Part shown: positions 9,029 to 17,103 of the stretch, piece after piece | How positions within the stretch are numbered: position 1 is the stretch's first letter | How the letters are laid out: each line of letters starts with the position of its first letter | Assembly (NCBI GenBank): GCA_020846745.1 | Contig: JADLDI010000033.1 | Location: forward strand, 1 to 38,936 | Length of the DNA stretch: 38,936 nt | Origin: Bryobacterales bacterium | GTDB lineage: Bacteria; Acidobacteriota; Terriglobia; Bryobacterales; Bryobacteraceae | Direction: 5' to 3' | Notes under the pieces: model-generated | The model's database searches: none | What the model was told of the DNA's origin: nothing | The model's input: the letters and a program-made list of their open reading frames with translations, nothing else | Translations under genes and position numbers: made by a program

Positions 9029-10327
9029 ATGACCGATCAACAACGCATGGCCAGGCCGCTGGCGGAAGTCGATCCTGAGGTTTGGGAGGCGGTTCGGGCC
9101 GAACTCGATCGCCAGAATTCCCGTCTGGAACTGATCGCCAGCGAGAACTTTACCTCCGAAGCGGTGCTCGAAGCCGCGGGCACTGTGCTCACCAACAAGT
9201 ACGCGGAAGGCTATCCCGGCAAACGCTACTACGGCGGCTGCGAACACGTCGATGTCGTCGAAAACCTCGCCCGCGAGCGCGCCAGGAAGCTCTTCCGCGC
9301 CGAACACGCCAACGTTCAGCCCCACTCCGGTTCCCAGGCCAACGAAGCGGCCTATGCCGCTGTCCTGCAACCCGGCGACACCATCCTGGGCATGAATCTT
9401 GCCCATGGCGGGCACCTCACGCACGGGCATCACCTCAACTTCTCCGGCAAGCTCTATAAGGTAGTTGCGTACGGTGTCCGCGCGGACAACGAACTGATCG
9501 ATTACGACGAACTCGCTCGCCTCGCCCTCGAGCACAAACCGAAGATGATCATCGCCGGCGCCAGTGCCTATCCGCGTATCATCGATTTCGCCAGGTTTCG
9601 AGAGGTAGCCGATTCCGTCGGCGCGATCTTCCTGGTCGACATGGCGCACTTCTCCGGCCTGGTGGCTGCCGGCATCTATCCCAACCCGTGCGATTGGGCG
9701 GATATTGTCACGTCGACCACTCACAAGACTCTCCGCGGTCCGCGCTCCGGCATGATCCTCTGCAGGCAGCAGTATGCCGCCGCCGTCGACAAGTCGGTAT
9801 TCCCCGGCGCTCAGGGCGGTCCGCTGTGCCATGTCGTCGCCGCCAAAGCCACCTGCTTCCTCGAAGCGCTTACCCCCGAATTCCGCGCCTACCAGGAACA
9901 GGTCAAGAAGAACGCGGCCGTGATGGCTCAGTCCTTGATCGATGCCGGATTCCGCGTCGTCTCCGGCGGCACGGACTCCCACCTCTGCCTCGTGGACGTC
10001 TTCTCCAAAGGCGTCCGCGGCAAAGAGGCCGAACAGACGCTCGATAAGGCTCACATCACCGTTAATAAGAATGCGATTCCTTTCGATAAAAATCCTCCAA
10101 TGAATCCGAGCGGAATTCGCTTGGGCAGCCCCGCCGTCACCACCCGTGGATTCAAGGAAGCGGAGATGCGGCAGGTCTCCGCCCTGATTGCCGAACTTCT
10201 AGACGCGCTTGCGAAAGACCCCGCCGGCATCGATGGAGCAATCGCTTCCGTGCAGCGAGGCGTCGAACAACTGACCGGCCGCTTCCCGCTCTATTCCTGG
10301 AAGCAGGCCACCGTGTCCACGCATTAG
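9029..10327 (+). CDS. glyA: Serine hydroxymethyltransferase
   Basis: This 432-residue PLP enzyme converts serine plus tetrahydrofolate to glycine plus methylene-THF. Schiff-base Lys233 is in [14 protein letters not shown]. Other family signatures are [30 protein letters not shown] and [11 protein letters not shown]. Length and motifs are ordinary. The gene abuts rpiB and is followed 8 bp later by a glycosyltransferase gene, so all three may be one transcript. Confidence 0.98.
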   Translation: MTDQQRMARPLAEVDPEVWEAVRAELDRQNSRLELIASENFTSEAVLEAAGTVLTNKYAEGYPGKRYYGGCEHVDVVENLARERARKLFRAEHANVQPHSGSQANEAAYAAVLQPGDTILGMNLAHGGHLTHGHHLNFSGKLYKVVAYGVRADNELIDYDELARLALEHKPKMIIAGASAYPRIIDFARFREVADSVGAIFLVDMAHFSGLVAAGIYPNPCDWADIVTSTTHKTLRGPRSGMILCRQQYAAAVDKSVFPGAQGGPLCHVVAAKATCFLEALTPEFRAYQEQVKKNAAVMAQSLIDAGFRVVSGGTDSHLCLVDVFSKGVRGKEAEQTLDKAHITVNKNAIPFDKNPPMNPSGIRLGSPAVTTRGFKEAEMRQVSALIAELLDALAKDPAGIDGAIASVQRGVEQLTGRFPLYSWKQATVSTH

Positions 10328-10335
10328 TTCCACCA

Positions 10336-11505
10336 ATGCCGCTCCGCATTGTGTTTGATGCGCGGCATCTGAACGATTTTGGTATCGGAACCTATATCCG
10401 CAATCTGCTGGGCGGGTTAGGCAGTATCGACCCCGAAAATCGGTATTTCGTCGTGTGCCTGCCCGCACAGCGTCCGCTGCTCCCGCCCCTGCCTAATAAC
10501 TTTCGCTGTGTCCAGTACCGCCGCACCGACGCAGATGCTCGGGACCACATCGCTTTTCCCGCCTTTCTCCGCCGATTTGGGGCCGATCTTCACCACATAC
10601 CACTCAACCGCGTACCGTGGTTTATGCCTAAGCCGTATGTCGTGACGGTGCATGACATGAGCCGCCAGTTGCTGGCAGGCACGGGCTGGCGGAACCAGCT
10701 TTCCCTATACCGGGCGCGCCGCGGATTGCTGCGCGCGTCACGCGTGATCGCAGTTTCGGGAGCCACTCGCCGCAATGCGGAAAATGTGATGGGAATTCCG
10801 CATGAAAAGATCCGTCGGATTTATAACGCCCCCGACCCGCGTTTTTACGATGTTCCTTCGCCTGAAGAAATGGAAGCGCGTGACCGCGAGCGCGTGAGGG
10901 TGCTCGAGCGCTACCAGGTTACCTATCCTTTTGTCTTATATGCCGGAAACATACGGCCGCAAAAAAATCTTCCCCGCCTGATTGAGGCGTTCGCGGTTCT
11001 GTGTGGCGAACTGGCTGAGCATCCCCGGTTTTGCCACCTGCGTTTGATCGTCATCGGCGATGAAATCTCGCAACATCCCGCGGTAAGGCGCGCAGCGGCG
11101 CAGAGCCGTGCCGGCCAGGCAATCCGGTTTCTCGGATATGTTCCGTTTGAAACTCTGCGGGCTTTCTACGAGTCTGCTGAAGTATTCGCGTTTCCATCGC
11201 TCCATGAGGGATTCGGGCTGCCGCCGCTCGAGGCGATGGCCTGTGGGACGCCCGTAGTGACGTCTAATGTCAGTTCATTGCCGGAAGTAGTCGGAAATGC
11301 CGCAATTAAGGTCTCGCCGGACAATGTGTTTGAGATTGCCCGAGGATTAAAGGATGTTCTTTTAGATGGGGAACTCCGGAAGGATCTTGTGGAGCGAGGC
11401 TTTACCCAAGCGCATAAATTCTCGTGGGAACGTACAGCCCGCCAGGTGCTCGAAACTTACTTGGAGGTGGTGCGCGGTAAGACGTCTGGAGCCACATCCG
11501 TATAG
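10336..11505 (+). CDS. Glycosyltransferase family 4 (GT-B fold)
   Basis: The 389-residue retaining GT-B enzyme has an N-terminal acceptor domain (MPLRIVFDAR, FGIGTYIRNLL). Its C-terminal donor domain shows FVLYAGNIRPQKNLPRLIEA near residue 200 and the E-x7-E motif in EGFGLPPLEAMACGTPVV near 295. It resembles mannosyltransferases that build exopolysaccharide or LPS glycans, but the substrates cannot be assigned. The start is ATG, 8 bp after glyA. The last 49 bp overlap the opposite-strand XRE regulator gene. Confidence 0.9.
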   Translation: MPLRIVFDARHLNDFGIGTYIRNLLGGLGSIDPENRYFVVCLPAQRPLLPPLPNNFRCVQYRRTDADARDHIAFPAFLRRFGADLHHIPLNRVPWFMPKPYVVTVHDMSRQLLAGTGWRNQLSLYRARRGLLRASRVIAVSGATRRNAENVMGIPHEKIRRIYNAPDPRFYDVPSPEEMEARDRERVRVLERYQVTYPFVLYAGNIRPQKNLPRLIEAFAVLCGELAEHPRFCHLRLIVIGDEISQHPAVRRAAAQSRAGQAIRFLGYVPFETLRAFYESAEVFAFPSLHEGFGLPPLEAMACGTPVVTSNVSSLPEVVGNAAIKVSPDNVFEIARGLKDVLLDGELRKDLVERGFTQAHKFSWERTARQVLETYLEVVRGKTSGATSV

Positions 11506-11750
11506 GTCGCCCGGCCCGGCGCCTTCTTTGGAACGGGTGCCCCTAGTAGATCTTCCAGGTGACTGCGGAACTCTACTAGGATCTTATCTGCGAGATCCGG
11601 TGTTAGTACTCTAACGCCCTTAAGTACATTGTGCATATGGGCTTGCGAGATTCCAACGCGGCGAGCCAGGCCGCGTTCCGTCAACTCTCCGTTCCGAATC
11701 CGGCGAGTGATGCTTATCCGCAGAATCTCAAGCGCTTCCTGAAACAGCAT
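11457..11750 (-). CDS. Small XRE-family helix-turn-helix regulator
   Basis: The 97-residue protein has a Cro/C1-type helix-turn-helix at about residues 22-47 (LTERGLARRVGISQ then AHMHNVLKGVR), followed by a third helix and a basic disordered tail. A Shine-Dalgarno-like AAGGGAAG precedes the ATG. It is divergent from the Cys-rich protein gene at 11973, with an AT-rich spacer holding two TTAACCTGAA repeats that could be its operators. Its 3' end overlaps the glycosyltransferase gene by 49 bp in antisense. Confidence 0.8.
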   Translation of the reverse strand: MLFQEALEILRISITRRIRNGELTERGLARRVGISQAHMHNVLKGVRVLTPDLADKILVEFRSHLEDLLGAPVPKKAPGRATYTDVAPDVLPRTTSK

Positions 11751-11825
11751 GGCTTCCCTTACAAGTGACAGCTATTGGAAATATAGCAAAGAGGTGCCCG
11801 CGCGAGGCAAAAAAATCTCATTCAA

Positions 11826-11969
11826 TTAACCTGAATTAATTTTTATGGGGAAAACCCTTTATCGAAATAGAATGAACACCTTACGCCCGCCCGGCTGACG
11901 AACTATCCTGCGGTGAATAGATTTTATCTCAAACGCCATTGACCCTTTTCGGTTCCGATTTAACCTGAA
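11826..11969. repeat. Paired 10-bp motif TTAACCTGAA (candidate operators)
   Basis: The exact decamer TTAACCTGAA occurs at 11826-11835 and 11960-11969 in the 222-bp spacer between the divergent XRE gene and the Cys-rich protein gene. The second copy overlaps the putative -10 element and lies 3 bp before the ATG. The first copy is flanked by ATTCA/TGAAT arms (inverted repeat). Such a pair near an XRE gene is suggestive of operators, but binding is an inference. Confidence 0.45.
11939..11966 (+). promoter_or_regulatory. Putative promoter, possibly giving a leaderless transcript
   Basis: TTGACC (11939-11944) is a good -35. TAACCT (11961-11966), 16 bp later, is a poor -10. Transcription would begin at or near the ATG at 11973, leaving no Shine-Dalgarno sequence. 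The alternative is that translation starts at 12036/12039 behind GGAGG (12021-12025). Confidence 0.35.
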
Positions 11970-11972
11970 CTC

Positions 11973-12632
11973 ATGAACGGGCGCTTCACCGATACCGAAA
12001 ATACACAATACGAAGCGCCTGGAGGACATTGCACTGTGATGGAATGGAATCGATCTGAAATGCTGGCGTTAGCCGCACACAACTGCACACGCTGCCACGG
12101 CGTGGGCTCAATGATGGGTAAACGAGGGAAAGTTATGACTTGCACCTGCGTGCACCGGACGATTTTCCGGGCATGCTACGACCGTTTTCGCCGCTGTGTG
12201 GAAAAGGAAAAGGTCATGACGAAAGTCACGTTGGATTTGCCGACGGGCGGCAATCGCCGCTATTCGTGGGGCCGCAAGGACGAAGAATTTATCGCCGATT
12301 TTTGCCTGGTGAGCAAACGTTATCTAACTGCGGAAGAGTATCGGGTTTTCCGGTTCCATTACCTGCTCGGAGCCGATTGGAAACTCTGCACCCGGCAGTT
12401 GAATATGGACAAAGGCGACTTCTTCCACATGCTCTATCGCATCCAGCAGCGCTTAGGCCGTGTGTTTCGTGAACTAAAACCTTACGCTTTATATCCGCTG
12501 GATGAGTACTTCGCCAGCACAGGGCGTCTGGATGCGGAAGAACTCCGATCCCCCGAGGCCGAACGGGTCGTAGCCCTTTTCGAGCGCCGCAAGGACCGTC
12601 CGGTTCAAGCACCCCTTCTCCGCGCAGCCTGA
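11973..12632 (+). CDS. Unrecognised protein with Cys cluster and helical C-terminal domain
   Basis: I do not recognise this 219-residue protein. Residues 38-59 hold C-x-x-C-x-G-x-G and C-x-C (CTRCHGVGSMM...MTCTC), a DnaJ-like zinc-knuckle half. Residues about 105-170 are helical with a sigma-factor region 4-like rhythm (LTAEEYRVFRFHYLLGADW, then LNMDKGDFFHMLYRIQQRLG), suggesting a helix-turn-helix. A DNA- or RNA-binding role is possible. The start is uncertain: ATG 11973 would be near-leaderless, while GTG 12036 or ATG 12039 has GGAGG 10-13 nt upstream and keeps the Cys cluster. A strong hairpin terminator follows. Confidence 0.7.
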   Translation: MNGRFTDTENTQYEAPGGHCTVMEWNRSEMLALAAHNCTRCHGVGSMMGKRGKVMTCTCVHRTIFRACYDRFRRCVEKEKVMTKVTLDLPTGGNRRYSWGRKDEEFIADFCLVSKRYLTAEEYRVFRFHYLLGADWKLCTRQLNMDKGDFFHMLYRIQQRLGRVFRELKPYALYPLDEYFASTGRLDAEELRSPEAERVVALFERRKDRPVQAPLLRAA

Positions 12633-12649
12633 GGACAAAGCTGTTCATT

Positions 12650-12692
12650 CCAGAGAGGCCGTCGGAATCACTCCGGCGGCCTCTCTGGTTTT
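12650..12692 (+). terminator. Rho-independent terminator overlapping the tadA stop
   Basis: A 12-bp perfect stem, CCAGAGAGGCCG (12650-12661) with CGGCCTCTCTGG (12677-12688), extends inward by a T-G pair and four more pairs to about 17 bp with a 5-nt loop. TTTT (12689-12692) and a pyrimidine tract follow. It ends the plus-strand gene at 11973-12632. The opposite-strand tadA stop codon (12668-12670) lies at the loop, so the right arm encodes the last TadA residues. Confidence 0.85.
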
Positions 12693-13159
12693 CTCTTCTC
12701 CTCAAAGAAGACTCTGAGCAGTTGCAGAGCGTTCCCCCCGAGCACCCCTTCCGCGATTTCCACCTGGTGATTGAGCAATTCCGAATCCGCCAGCCGGAAT
12801 TTGCTCCGCACTCCCCCAAAACGCAGATCGCGTGCGCCAAAAACAAGCCGCTTCACCCGTGCGTGCACCAACGCTCCCGCGCACATAATGCAAGGCTCCA
12901 GGGTGACGTAAAGTGTGGCGTCCGCTAAGCGGTAGTTCGCCTGTGCGCATGCCGCGGCTCGCAACACGAGCATCTCCGCGTGCGCCGTGGGGTCGTGCGA
13001 ACCGATGGGTGAGTTACCCGCGGCGGCAACTATTTCATCATCAATAACCAAAACCGCCCCAACCGGCACCTCGCCGCGCGCCGCCGCGTCTCTCGCTTGC
13101 TCAAGCGCCGCTTCCATGAAACGTACATCGTCAACGGAGGGGCTGGTATTTGGATTCAT
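12668..13159 (-). CDS. tadA: tRNA-specific adenosine deaminase
   Basis: The 163-residue cytidine-deaminase-fold enzyme has zinc/catalytic motifs His60-Ala-Glu62 (TAHAEML) and Pro89-Cys90-x-x-Cys93 (LEPCIMCAGA). VFGARDLRFGGVRSKF is also typical of TadA. TadA makes inosine at the wobble position of tRNA-Arg(ACG). The length is normal. The C-terminal codons form one arm of the neighbouring terminator, and the gene is divergent from the small membrane protein at 13197. Confidence 0.93.
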   Translation of the reverse strand: MNPNTSPSVDDVRFMEAALEQARDAAARGEVPVGAVLVIDDEIVAAAGNSPIGSHDPTAHAEMLVLRAAACAQANYRLADATLYVTLEPCIMCAGALVHARVKRLVFGARDLRFGGVRSKFRLADSELLNHQVEIAEGVLGGNALQLLRVFFEEKRKPERPPE

Positions 13160-13196
13160 ATGGGTTTACCATACTGTCGGACCAAGGGAGGTTTCC

Positions 13197-13472
13197 ATGA
13201 GCAGCCTCGTTGTTGTTGCAGTTTATCTCGGTGCGTTCGCCATCGCTGTTTTGCTGCTGTTCGAACTGCGCAATCTGGCGTGGTACTGGCACGCCGCCAG
13301 TGTAGCCGTTGCGCTGGCAATCGGCCTGATGCCGCCCATCCAGCAATACGCCGGTCCCGCGTACGATCTCGCGGTGGGCGCCCTATTCATTGTGCTGATG
13401 GTGTGGGGTATCGGTGCACCTCTGTTTCATCACAACCCCGATCACGCCCACGCTCACCCGCATCACCGGTAG
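13197..13472 (+). CDS. Small membrane protein, His-rich tail
   Basis: The 91-residue protein has three predicted membrane segments (about residues 3-22, 31-47 and 57-75) and a His-rich C-terminal tail ending HHNPDHAHAHPHHR that could bind metal. The ATG at 13197 is chosen because AAGGGAGG sits 6 nt upstream; the open frame continues back into tadA but without a credible start. I do not recognise a family. Its stop codon directly abuts the stop codon of the convergent serine hydrolase gene. Confidence 0.7.
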   Translation: MSSLVVVAVYLGAFAIAVLLLFELRNLAWYWHAASVAVALAIGLMPPIQQYAGPAYDLAVGALFIVLMVWGIGAPLFHHNPDHAHAHPHHR

Positions 13473-13479
13473 CTACCGG
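13466..13479. other. 14-bp palindrome spanning two abutting stop codons
   Basis: CCGGTAGCTACCGG is a perfect palindrome centred on the junction of two convergent genes, whose TAG stop codons (13470-13472 and 13473-13475) are its core. There is no T-run. It may act as a weak bidirectional transcript end or be a by-product of the juxtaposed codons. Confidence 0.4.
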
Positions 13480-14372
13480 CGCTGTAAGCCGTCCACCAGT
13501 AACACCGCCAGCCGGCCGATCAGCTTGTTGCCGGCGTTCTCCGCGGAATAGTCCACCTCGCGCATGCCCTCGACGGTGGCGGCGATCGCAATCCGTCCGC
13601 CGGGCGAGTATACGATCCCGACATCGCTCCGCAACGTGTCAAGCGCCCCGGACTTGCTGGCCACCACCAGCTTGTCTTCATAAAACCGTCCAATTCCGTC
13701 TTTGTACTGCTGCCGCTTCATGATGGCGAGAATCTCGGCTGAAACGGCTTTATTCACCACGTCGCCGCGCTCCAACTTCTCAAGCAGCGTGACCATTTCA
13801 CGCGGGGTGCTCCGGCCAATGCCCCACTTCTTGTTCTCTTCCTTCTGACCTTCTTTGCTCAATCCGCTCGGCACAGTTTTCAGATTCTTGCCATCGCCCA
13901 GAATTTTGCGCATCGACCGGGTTTGCGCGAGTCCCAGTTGCTTCTCAACAAACTCGTTCACGTAGTCTCCCGTGAAGCGGTCGAGAATCAGGTTCGTCGC
14001 GGTGTTGTCGCTTACCACGATCATCAGGCGAGCTAGGTCGCGTAACGGGAACTGCAAACCGCCCGAGAACTCCTTGAGCACGCCCGACCCGGAGACCTTA
14101 TCCTCATCCCGGAGGAGCAATGTGTCGGTCCACCGTGCCCGACCGTTCTCGACCGCCGCCGCCACCGCCGCCATGATGGGCAGTTTGATTGTGCTCGCGG
14201 TCCGTACCGGCTCGTTTTCACGCAAACCATACGTCACGCCGGTGTCAAGATTCTTGGCGTACAAACTGACCGTACCGGCAAAACCGTTAACAGCCTCGCG
14301 GACCTTCTCGTCCAGCGTTTGCGCCCACGCAGCGGCCGAGAGGAATACAACCAATGATGCAATGCGGTTCAT
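13473..14372 (-). CDS. Class A beta-lactamase-like serine hydrolase
   Basis: The 299-residue protein has a signal peptide (MNRIASLVVFLSAAAWAQ) and the serine-active-site triad of motifs Ser60-T-I-Lys63, Ser121-D-N123 and Lys240-S-G242. The Glu166-x-x-Leu-Asn motif of true class A enzymes is not clear. The corresponding stretch (about 160-190) is Lys/Glu-rich with LSKEGQKEEN. It may therefore be a beta-lactamase-related hydrolase or DD-peptidase rather than an efficient lactamase. The ATG at 14372 is chosen over an open frame 58 codons longer because it gives the signal peptide. It acts in the periplasm. Confidence 0.85.
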   Translation of the reverse strand: MNRIASLVVFLSAAAWAQTLDEKVREAVNGFAGTVSLYAKNLDTGVTYGLRENEPVRTASTIKLPIMAAVAAAVENGRARWTDTLLLRDEDKVSGSGVLKEFSGGLQFPLRDLARLMIVVSDNTATNLILDRFTGDYVNEFVEKQLGLAQTRSMRKILGDGKNLKTVPSGLSKEGQKEENKKWGIGRSTPREMVTLLEKLERGDVVNKAVSAEILAIMKRQQYKDGIGRFYEDKLVVASKSGALDTLRSDVGIVYSPGGRIAIAATVEGMREVDYSAENAGNKLIGRLAVLLVDGLQRR

Positions 14373-14464
14373 GAACCCGCATCGTAGCGCATCACCGATC
14401 GGCAATAATCTGTAAACTCTGGTACTGTATCCGTCGCCTCCCACTAGTCCATTGCTTCCGACTC

Positions 14465-14560
14465 CGTAACAATAAGATGAGGAAGCCCACCGCACCGCGC
14501 GAGTGATCTGGGACCAGCCGCCTGCCTGGGGCAAGCAGGAGTTCACGTAACACTAAGATG
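14465..14560. repeat. Two copies of CGTAACA(A/C)TAAGATG upstream of ccmE
   Basis: The 15-mer occurs at 14465-14479 and 14546-14560 with one mismatch, 81 bp apart. The second copy extends to CGTAACA-ctaaga-TGTTACG, a 7-bp inverted repeat (14546-14552 with 14559-14565) over the -35 region of the putative ccm promoter. These could be paired regulator-binding sites. Confidence 0.5.
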
Positions 14561-14575
14561 TTACGGCGCTATACT
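14547..14575 (+). promoter_or_regulatory. Putative sigma-70 promoter of the ccm operon
   Basis: GTAACA (14547-14552, four of six to TTGACA) and TATACT (14570-14575, five of six to TATAAT) are separated by 17 bp. Transcription would begin near 14582, just before the GAGAGG Shine-Dalgarno sequence (14584-14589) of ccmE. The -35 lies in one arm of a CGTAACA/TGTTACG inverted repeat, suggesting repression or activation there. Confidence 0.5.
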
Positions 14576-14602
14576 GAGGCGTAGAGAGGTTTGGTTTCAT
14601 TC

Positions 14603-15031
14603 ATGAAGACCTACACGAAATTCGCCGTTCTGATCGTAGCCATTATCGGCACGCTGGCGTGGCTCGCCGCCGGTGGAATCAGCGATACCTCCACTTACTA
14701 CAAGACGGTCGCGGAACTGAAGAAGATGGGACCGGACGCGCAGACCAAACGGTTGCGCGTGGCGGGCGACGTAGCGGAAGGGTCGATTCAGCGGCAGGGT
14801 CGGGAAGTTCGATTCACTTTGAAGCAGGAAGCGGAAATATTGAACGTGGTCTACGCCGGGATTGATCCGCTGCCCGACACGTTTAAAGATGGTGCGCAGG
14901 CCGTGGCTGACGGGAAACTGGCGGCCGATGGTACGTTCCACGCCAACAAGATCCAAGCCAAGTGCGCATCGAAGTACGAAAGCAAACCTGGTCAGTACGG
15001 CGCCAAGCCCGCGCAAAAAGCGGCGCTGTAG
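14603..15031 (+). CDS. ccmE: Cytochrome c maturation heme chaperone CcmE, Cys (CxxxY) type
   Basis: The 142-residue protein has one N-terminal membrane anchor (about 8-24) and an OB-fold periplasmic domain with LRVAGDVAEGSI and VVYAGIDPLPDTFKDG. Where E. coli-type CcmE has the covalent heme ligand His in H-x-x-x-Y, this protein has Cys121-A-S-K-Tyr125. That is the Cys variant described in archaea and some bacteria. It carries heme from CcmABCD to CcmF. The ATG at 14603 is preferred over TTG 14591 because GAGAGG lies 13 nt upstream of the former and only 1 nt from the latter. Confidence 0.92.
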   Translation: MKTYTKFAVLIVAIIGTLAWLAAGGISDTSTYYKTVAELKKMGPDAQTKRLRVAGDVAEGSIQRQGREVRFTLKQEAEILNVVYAGIDPLPDTFKDGAQAVADGKLAADGTFHANKIQAKCASKYESKPGQYGAKPAQKAAL

Positions 15032-15084
15032 TCCTGAGGGTTTGACGCGCATCCAATAGAGCAGGTCGTTCGAGGAGTGCCCGC

Positions 15085-17103
15085 ATGGAGAATATCGGCG
15101 CCTTAGCCATCATCCTTTCCTTCTGCCTGGCTGTGTACAGCGTATTCGCGTCGCTGTTGGGCAAATGGAAACACAAGCCGTTCCTGGTTGTGAGCGGCGA
15201 ACGCGCCGTGTATGCCGTTTGGGCGCTGATGACCACAGCCTCGGGCATACTTGTTTACGCGCTGCTGACAGGTGACTTCCGGCTGGTGTACGTGGCGCAA
15301 AACACCAACAGCACCATGCCCGCCGTATACAAGTTCAGTGCCTGGTGGGGCGGACAGGAAGGGTCGCTGTTGCTGTGGGGCTGGATTCTTTCCACCTACT
15401 CGGCGATTGTCGTCTTCCAGAACCGCAACAAGTTCCGCCAGATGATGCCGATCGTGATTGCTACCCTGATGATCACCCAGGCGTTCTTCTGTGCGCTGGT
15501 TACGTTCCCGCTGAGCCCGTTCGATGTGATCGCGGTCGGCAAGGAAATCACATCCGTACCCGATGGGCGCGGGTTGAACCCGCTGCTGCAGTACTGGACC
15601 ATGGCCATCCACCCGCCGACGCTCTATCTCGGGTATGTCGGCTTCATCGTGCCGTTCGCGTTTGCCATGGGGTCGCTGATCACGCGCCAACCGGGCGATT
15701 CGTGGATTCACACAACACGCCGCTGGACGTTGATCACGTGGCTGTTCCAGTCGACGGGCATCTTGTTAGGCGCCGGTTGGGCCTACGCGGTGCTCGGTTG
15801 GGGCGGCTACTGGGGTTGGGATCCGGTGGAAAATGCTTCGCTGCTGCCCTGGATCACGGCCACCGCCTTTCTGCACTCCGTGATGATGCAGGAAAAGAAG
15901 GGAATGATGAAGGTGTGGAACATGGTGCTGATTGCGGCCACCTTCCTGCTTTGCATCTTTGGAACCTTCCTGACGCGTAGCGGTGTGGTGAGTTCGGTGC
16001 ATGCGTTTGCGCAGTCGCCGATCGGCACATGGTTCGTCGTATTCCTGGCCGTTCACATCGCCGTCATCGCGTACCTCATCATCGACAGACTCGATTTCCT
16101 CAAGAGCGAATCGCACCTGGAAAGCGTGGTGTCGCGCGAATCGAGCTTCCTGTTTAACAACCTGATCCTGCTGGCTTCGTGCTTCTCCATCCTGTGGGGC
16201 ACCCTGTTCCCGGTGATCAGCGAAGCCATCACGGGCGAGAAGATCTCGGTGGACGCGCCGTTCTTCAACCGCGTAAACATTCCGATCGGCTTGTTCCTGC
16301 TGTTGCTGACCGGCGTCGGTCCACTGATCGCGTGGCGGCGGTCGTCGGTGGAGAGCTTGAAAAAGTCGTTTCTGTGGCCGACAATCGGCATGTTCGCGAC
16401 GATGGGCATCCTGCTCGCGCTCGGCATCCATCATGTGTATGCGCTGATGTCGTTCGGGCTGTGCGCGTTTGTGATGTGGACCGTTGTGAGCGAGTTCTTC
16501 AAAGGTTCGCGAGCCATTGCCGGCAAAACCGGGCAGAACATCCTGATGGCGATGGTTGAGTTGACGCACCGCAACACGCGGCGATACGGCGGCTACCTGG
16601 TCCACGTCGGCGTCGTGATCATGTTCATCGGGTTCACCGGCGCGGCGTTCAACAAGGACAAGACAGTGGAAGTGGCCCAGAAGGAGACGTTCGACATCGG
16701 GCGGTACACGCTGAAGGTGAACGACATCAATCAGGGCGAAAATGACCATTACAGTTGGGCGCACGCTTCGATCGATGTCTACCAGGGCGGCTCGAAGGTC
16801 GGGACGCTCGAACCGGAACAGAGGTTGTACAAGGCCGACAAACAGCCGGCCTCTGTTGTCTCGATCCGGCGGCGGTTGCACGAAGACCTGTATCTGAACT
16901 TTGCCGGAATGAACAACGACGGCAACAAGGCCGTGATCCAGTCGTACGTGTTCCCGCTGGTTTCCTGGATTTGGGTCGGGTTCTGGGTCCTGCTCGTCGG
17001 AACGCTGGTGTGCCTGGTCCCGAGCAAGGTGCGGTATTCCTATCCCAAGACGCAGGTTCTTGGGCAGGTGGTTCGCAAGGAGTCTTCCGTTGCGCAGTCG
17101 TAG
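15085..17103 (+). CDS. ccmF: Cytochrome c heme lyase subunit CcmF
   Basis: The 672-residue polytopic membrane protein has the heme-handling WWD motif at about 239-256 (WGGYWGWDPVENASLLPW), AIHPP at 174-178, and many transmembrane helices, with a periplasmic loop after about residue 515. Together with CcmH it attaches heme to apocytochrome CxxCH motifs. The length is normal. It lies 53 bp after ccmE and overlaps ccmH by 14 bp. Confidence 0.97.
   Translation: MENIGALAIILSFCLAVYSVFASLLGKWKHKPFLVVSGERAVYAVWALMTTASGILVYALLTGDFRLVYVAQNTNSTMPAVYKFSAWWGGQEGSLLLWGWILSTYSAIVVFQNRNKFRQMMPIVIATLMITQAFFCALVTFPLSPFDVIAVGKEITSVPDGRGLNPLLQYWTMAIHPPTLYLGYVGFIVPFAFAMGSLITRQPGDSWIHTTRRWTLITWLFQSTGILLGAGWAYAVLGWGGYWGWDPVENASLLPWITATAFLHSVMMQEKKGMMKVWNMVLIAATFLLCIFGTFLTRSGVVSSVHAFAQSPIGTWFVVFLAVHIAVIAYLIIDRLDFLKSESHLESVVSRESSFLFNNLILLASCFSILWGTLFPVISEAITGEKISVDAPFFNRVNIPIGLFLLLLTGVGPLIAWRRSSVESLKKSFLWPTIGMFATMGILLALGIHHVYALMSFGLCAFVMWTVVSEFFKGSRAIAGKTGQNILMAMVELTHRNTRRYGGYLVHVGVVIMFIGFTGAAFNKDKTVEVAQKETFDIGRYTLKVNDINQGENDHYSWAHASIDVYQGGSKVGTLEPEQRLYKADKQPASVVSIRRRLHEDLYLNFAGMNNDGNKAVIQSYVFPLVSWIWVGFWVLLVGTLVCLVPSKVRYSYPKTQVLGQVVRKESSVAQS
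17077..17082 (+). promoter_or_regulatory. Shine-Dalgarno deciding the ccmH start
   Basis: AAGGAG lies inside the end of ccmF, 7 nt before TTG 17090. Starting there gives a compact signal peptide (RSRSLLLLFLVTTFCVAQ), so TTG 17090 is preferred over TTG 17060. Confidence 0.6.

Noticed and set aside
8897..10054. 385-codon open frame on the minus strand over glyA
   Set aside because: It is a mirror of the glyA codon pattern with no recognisable domain.
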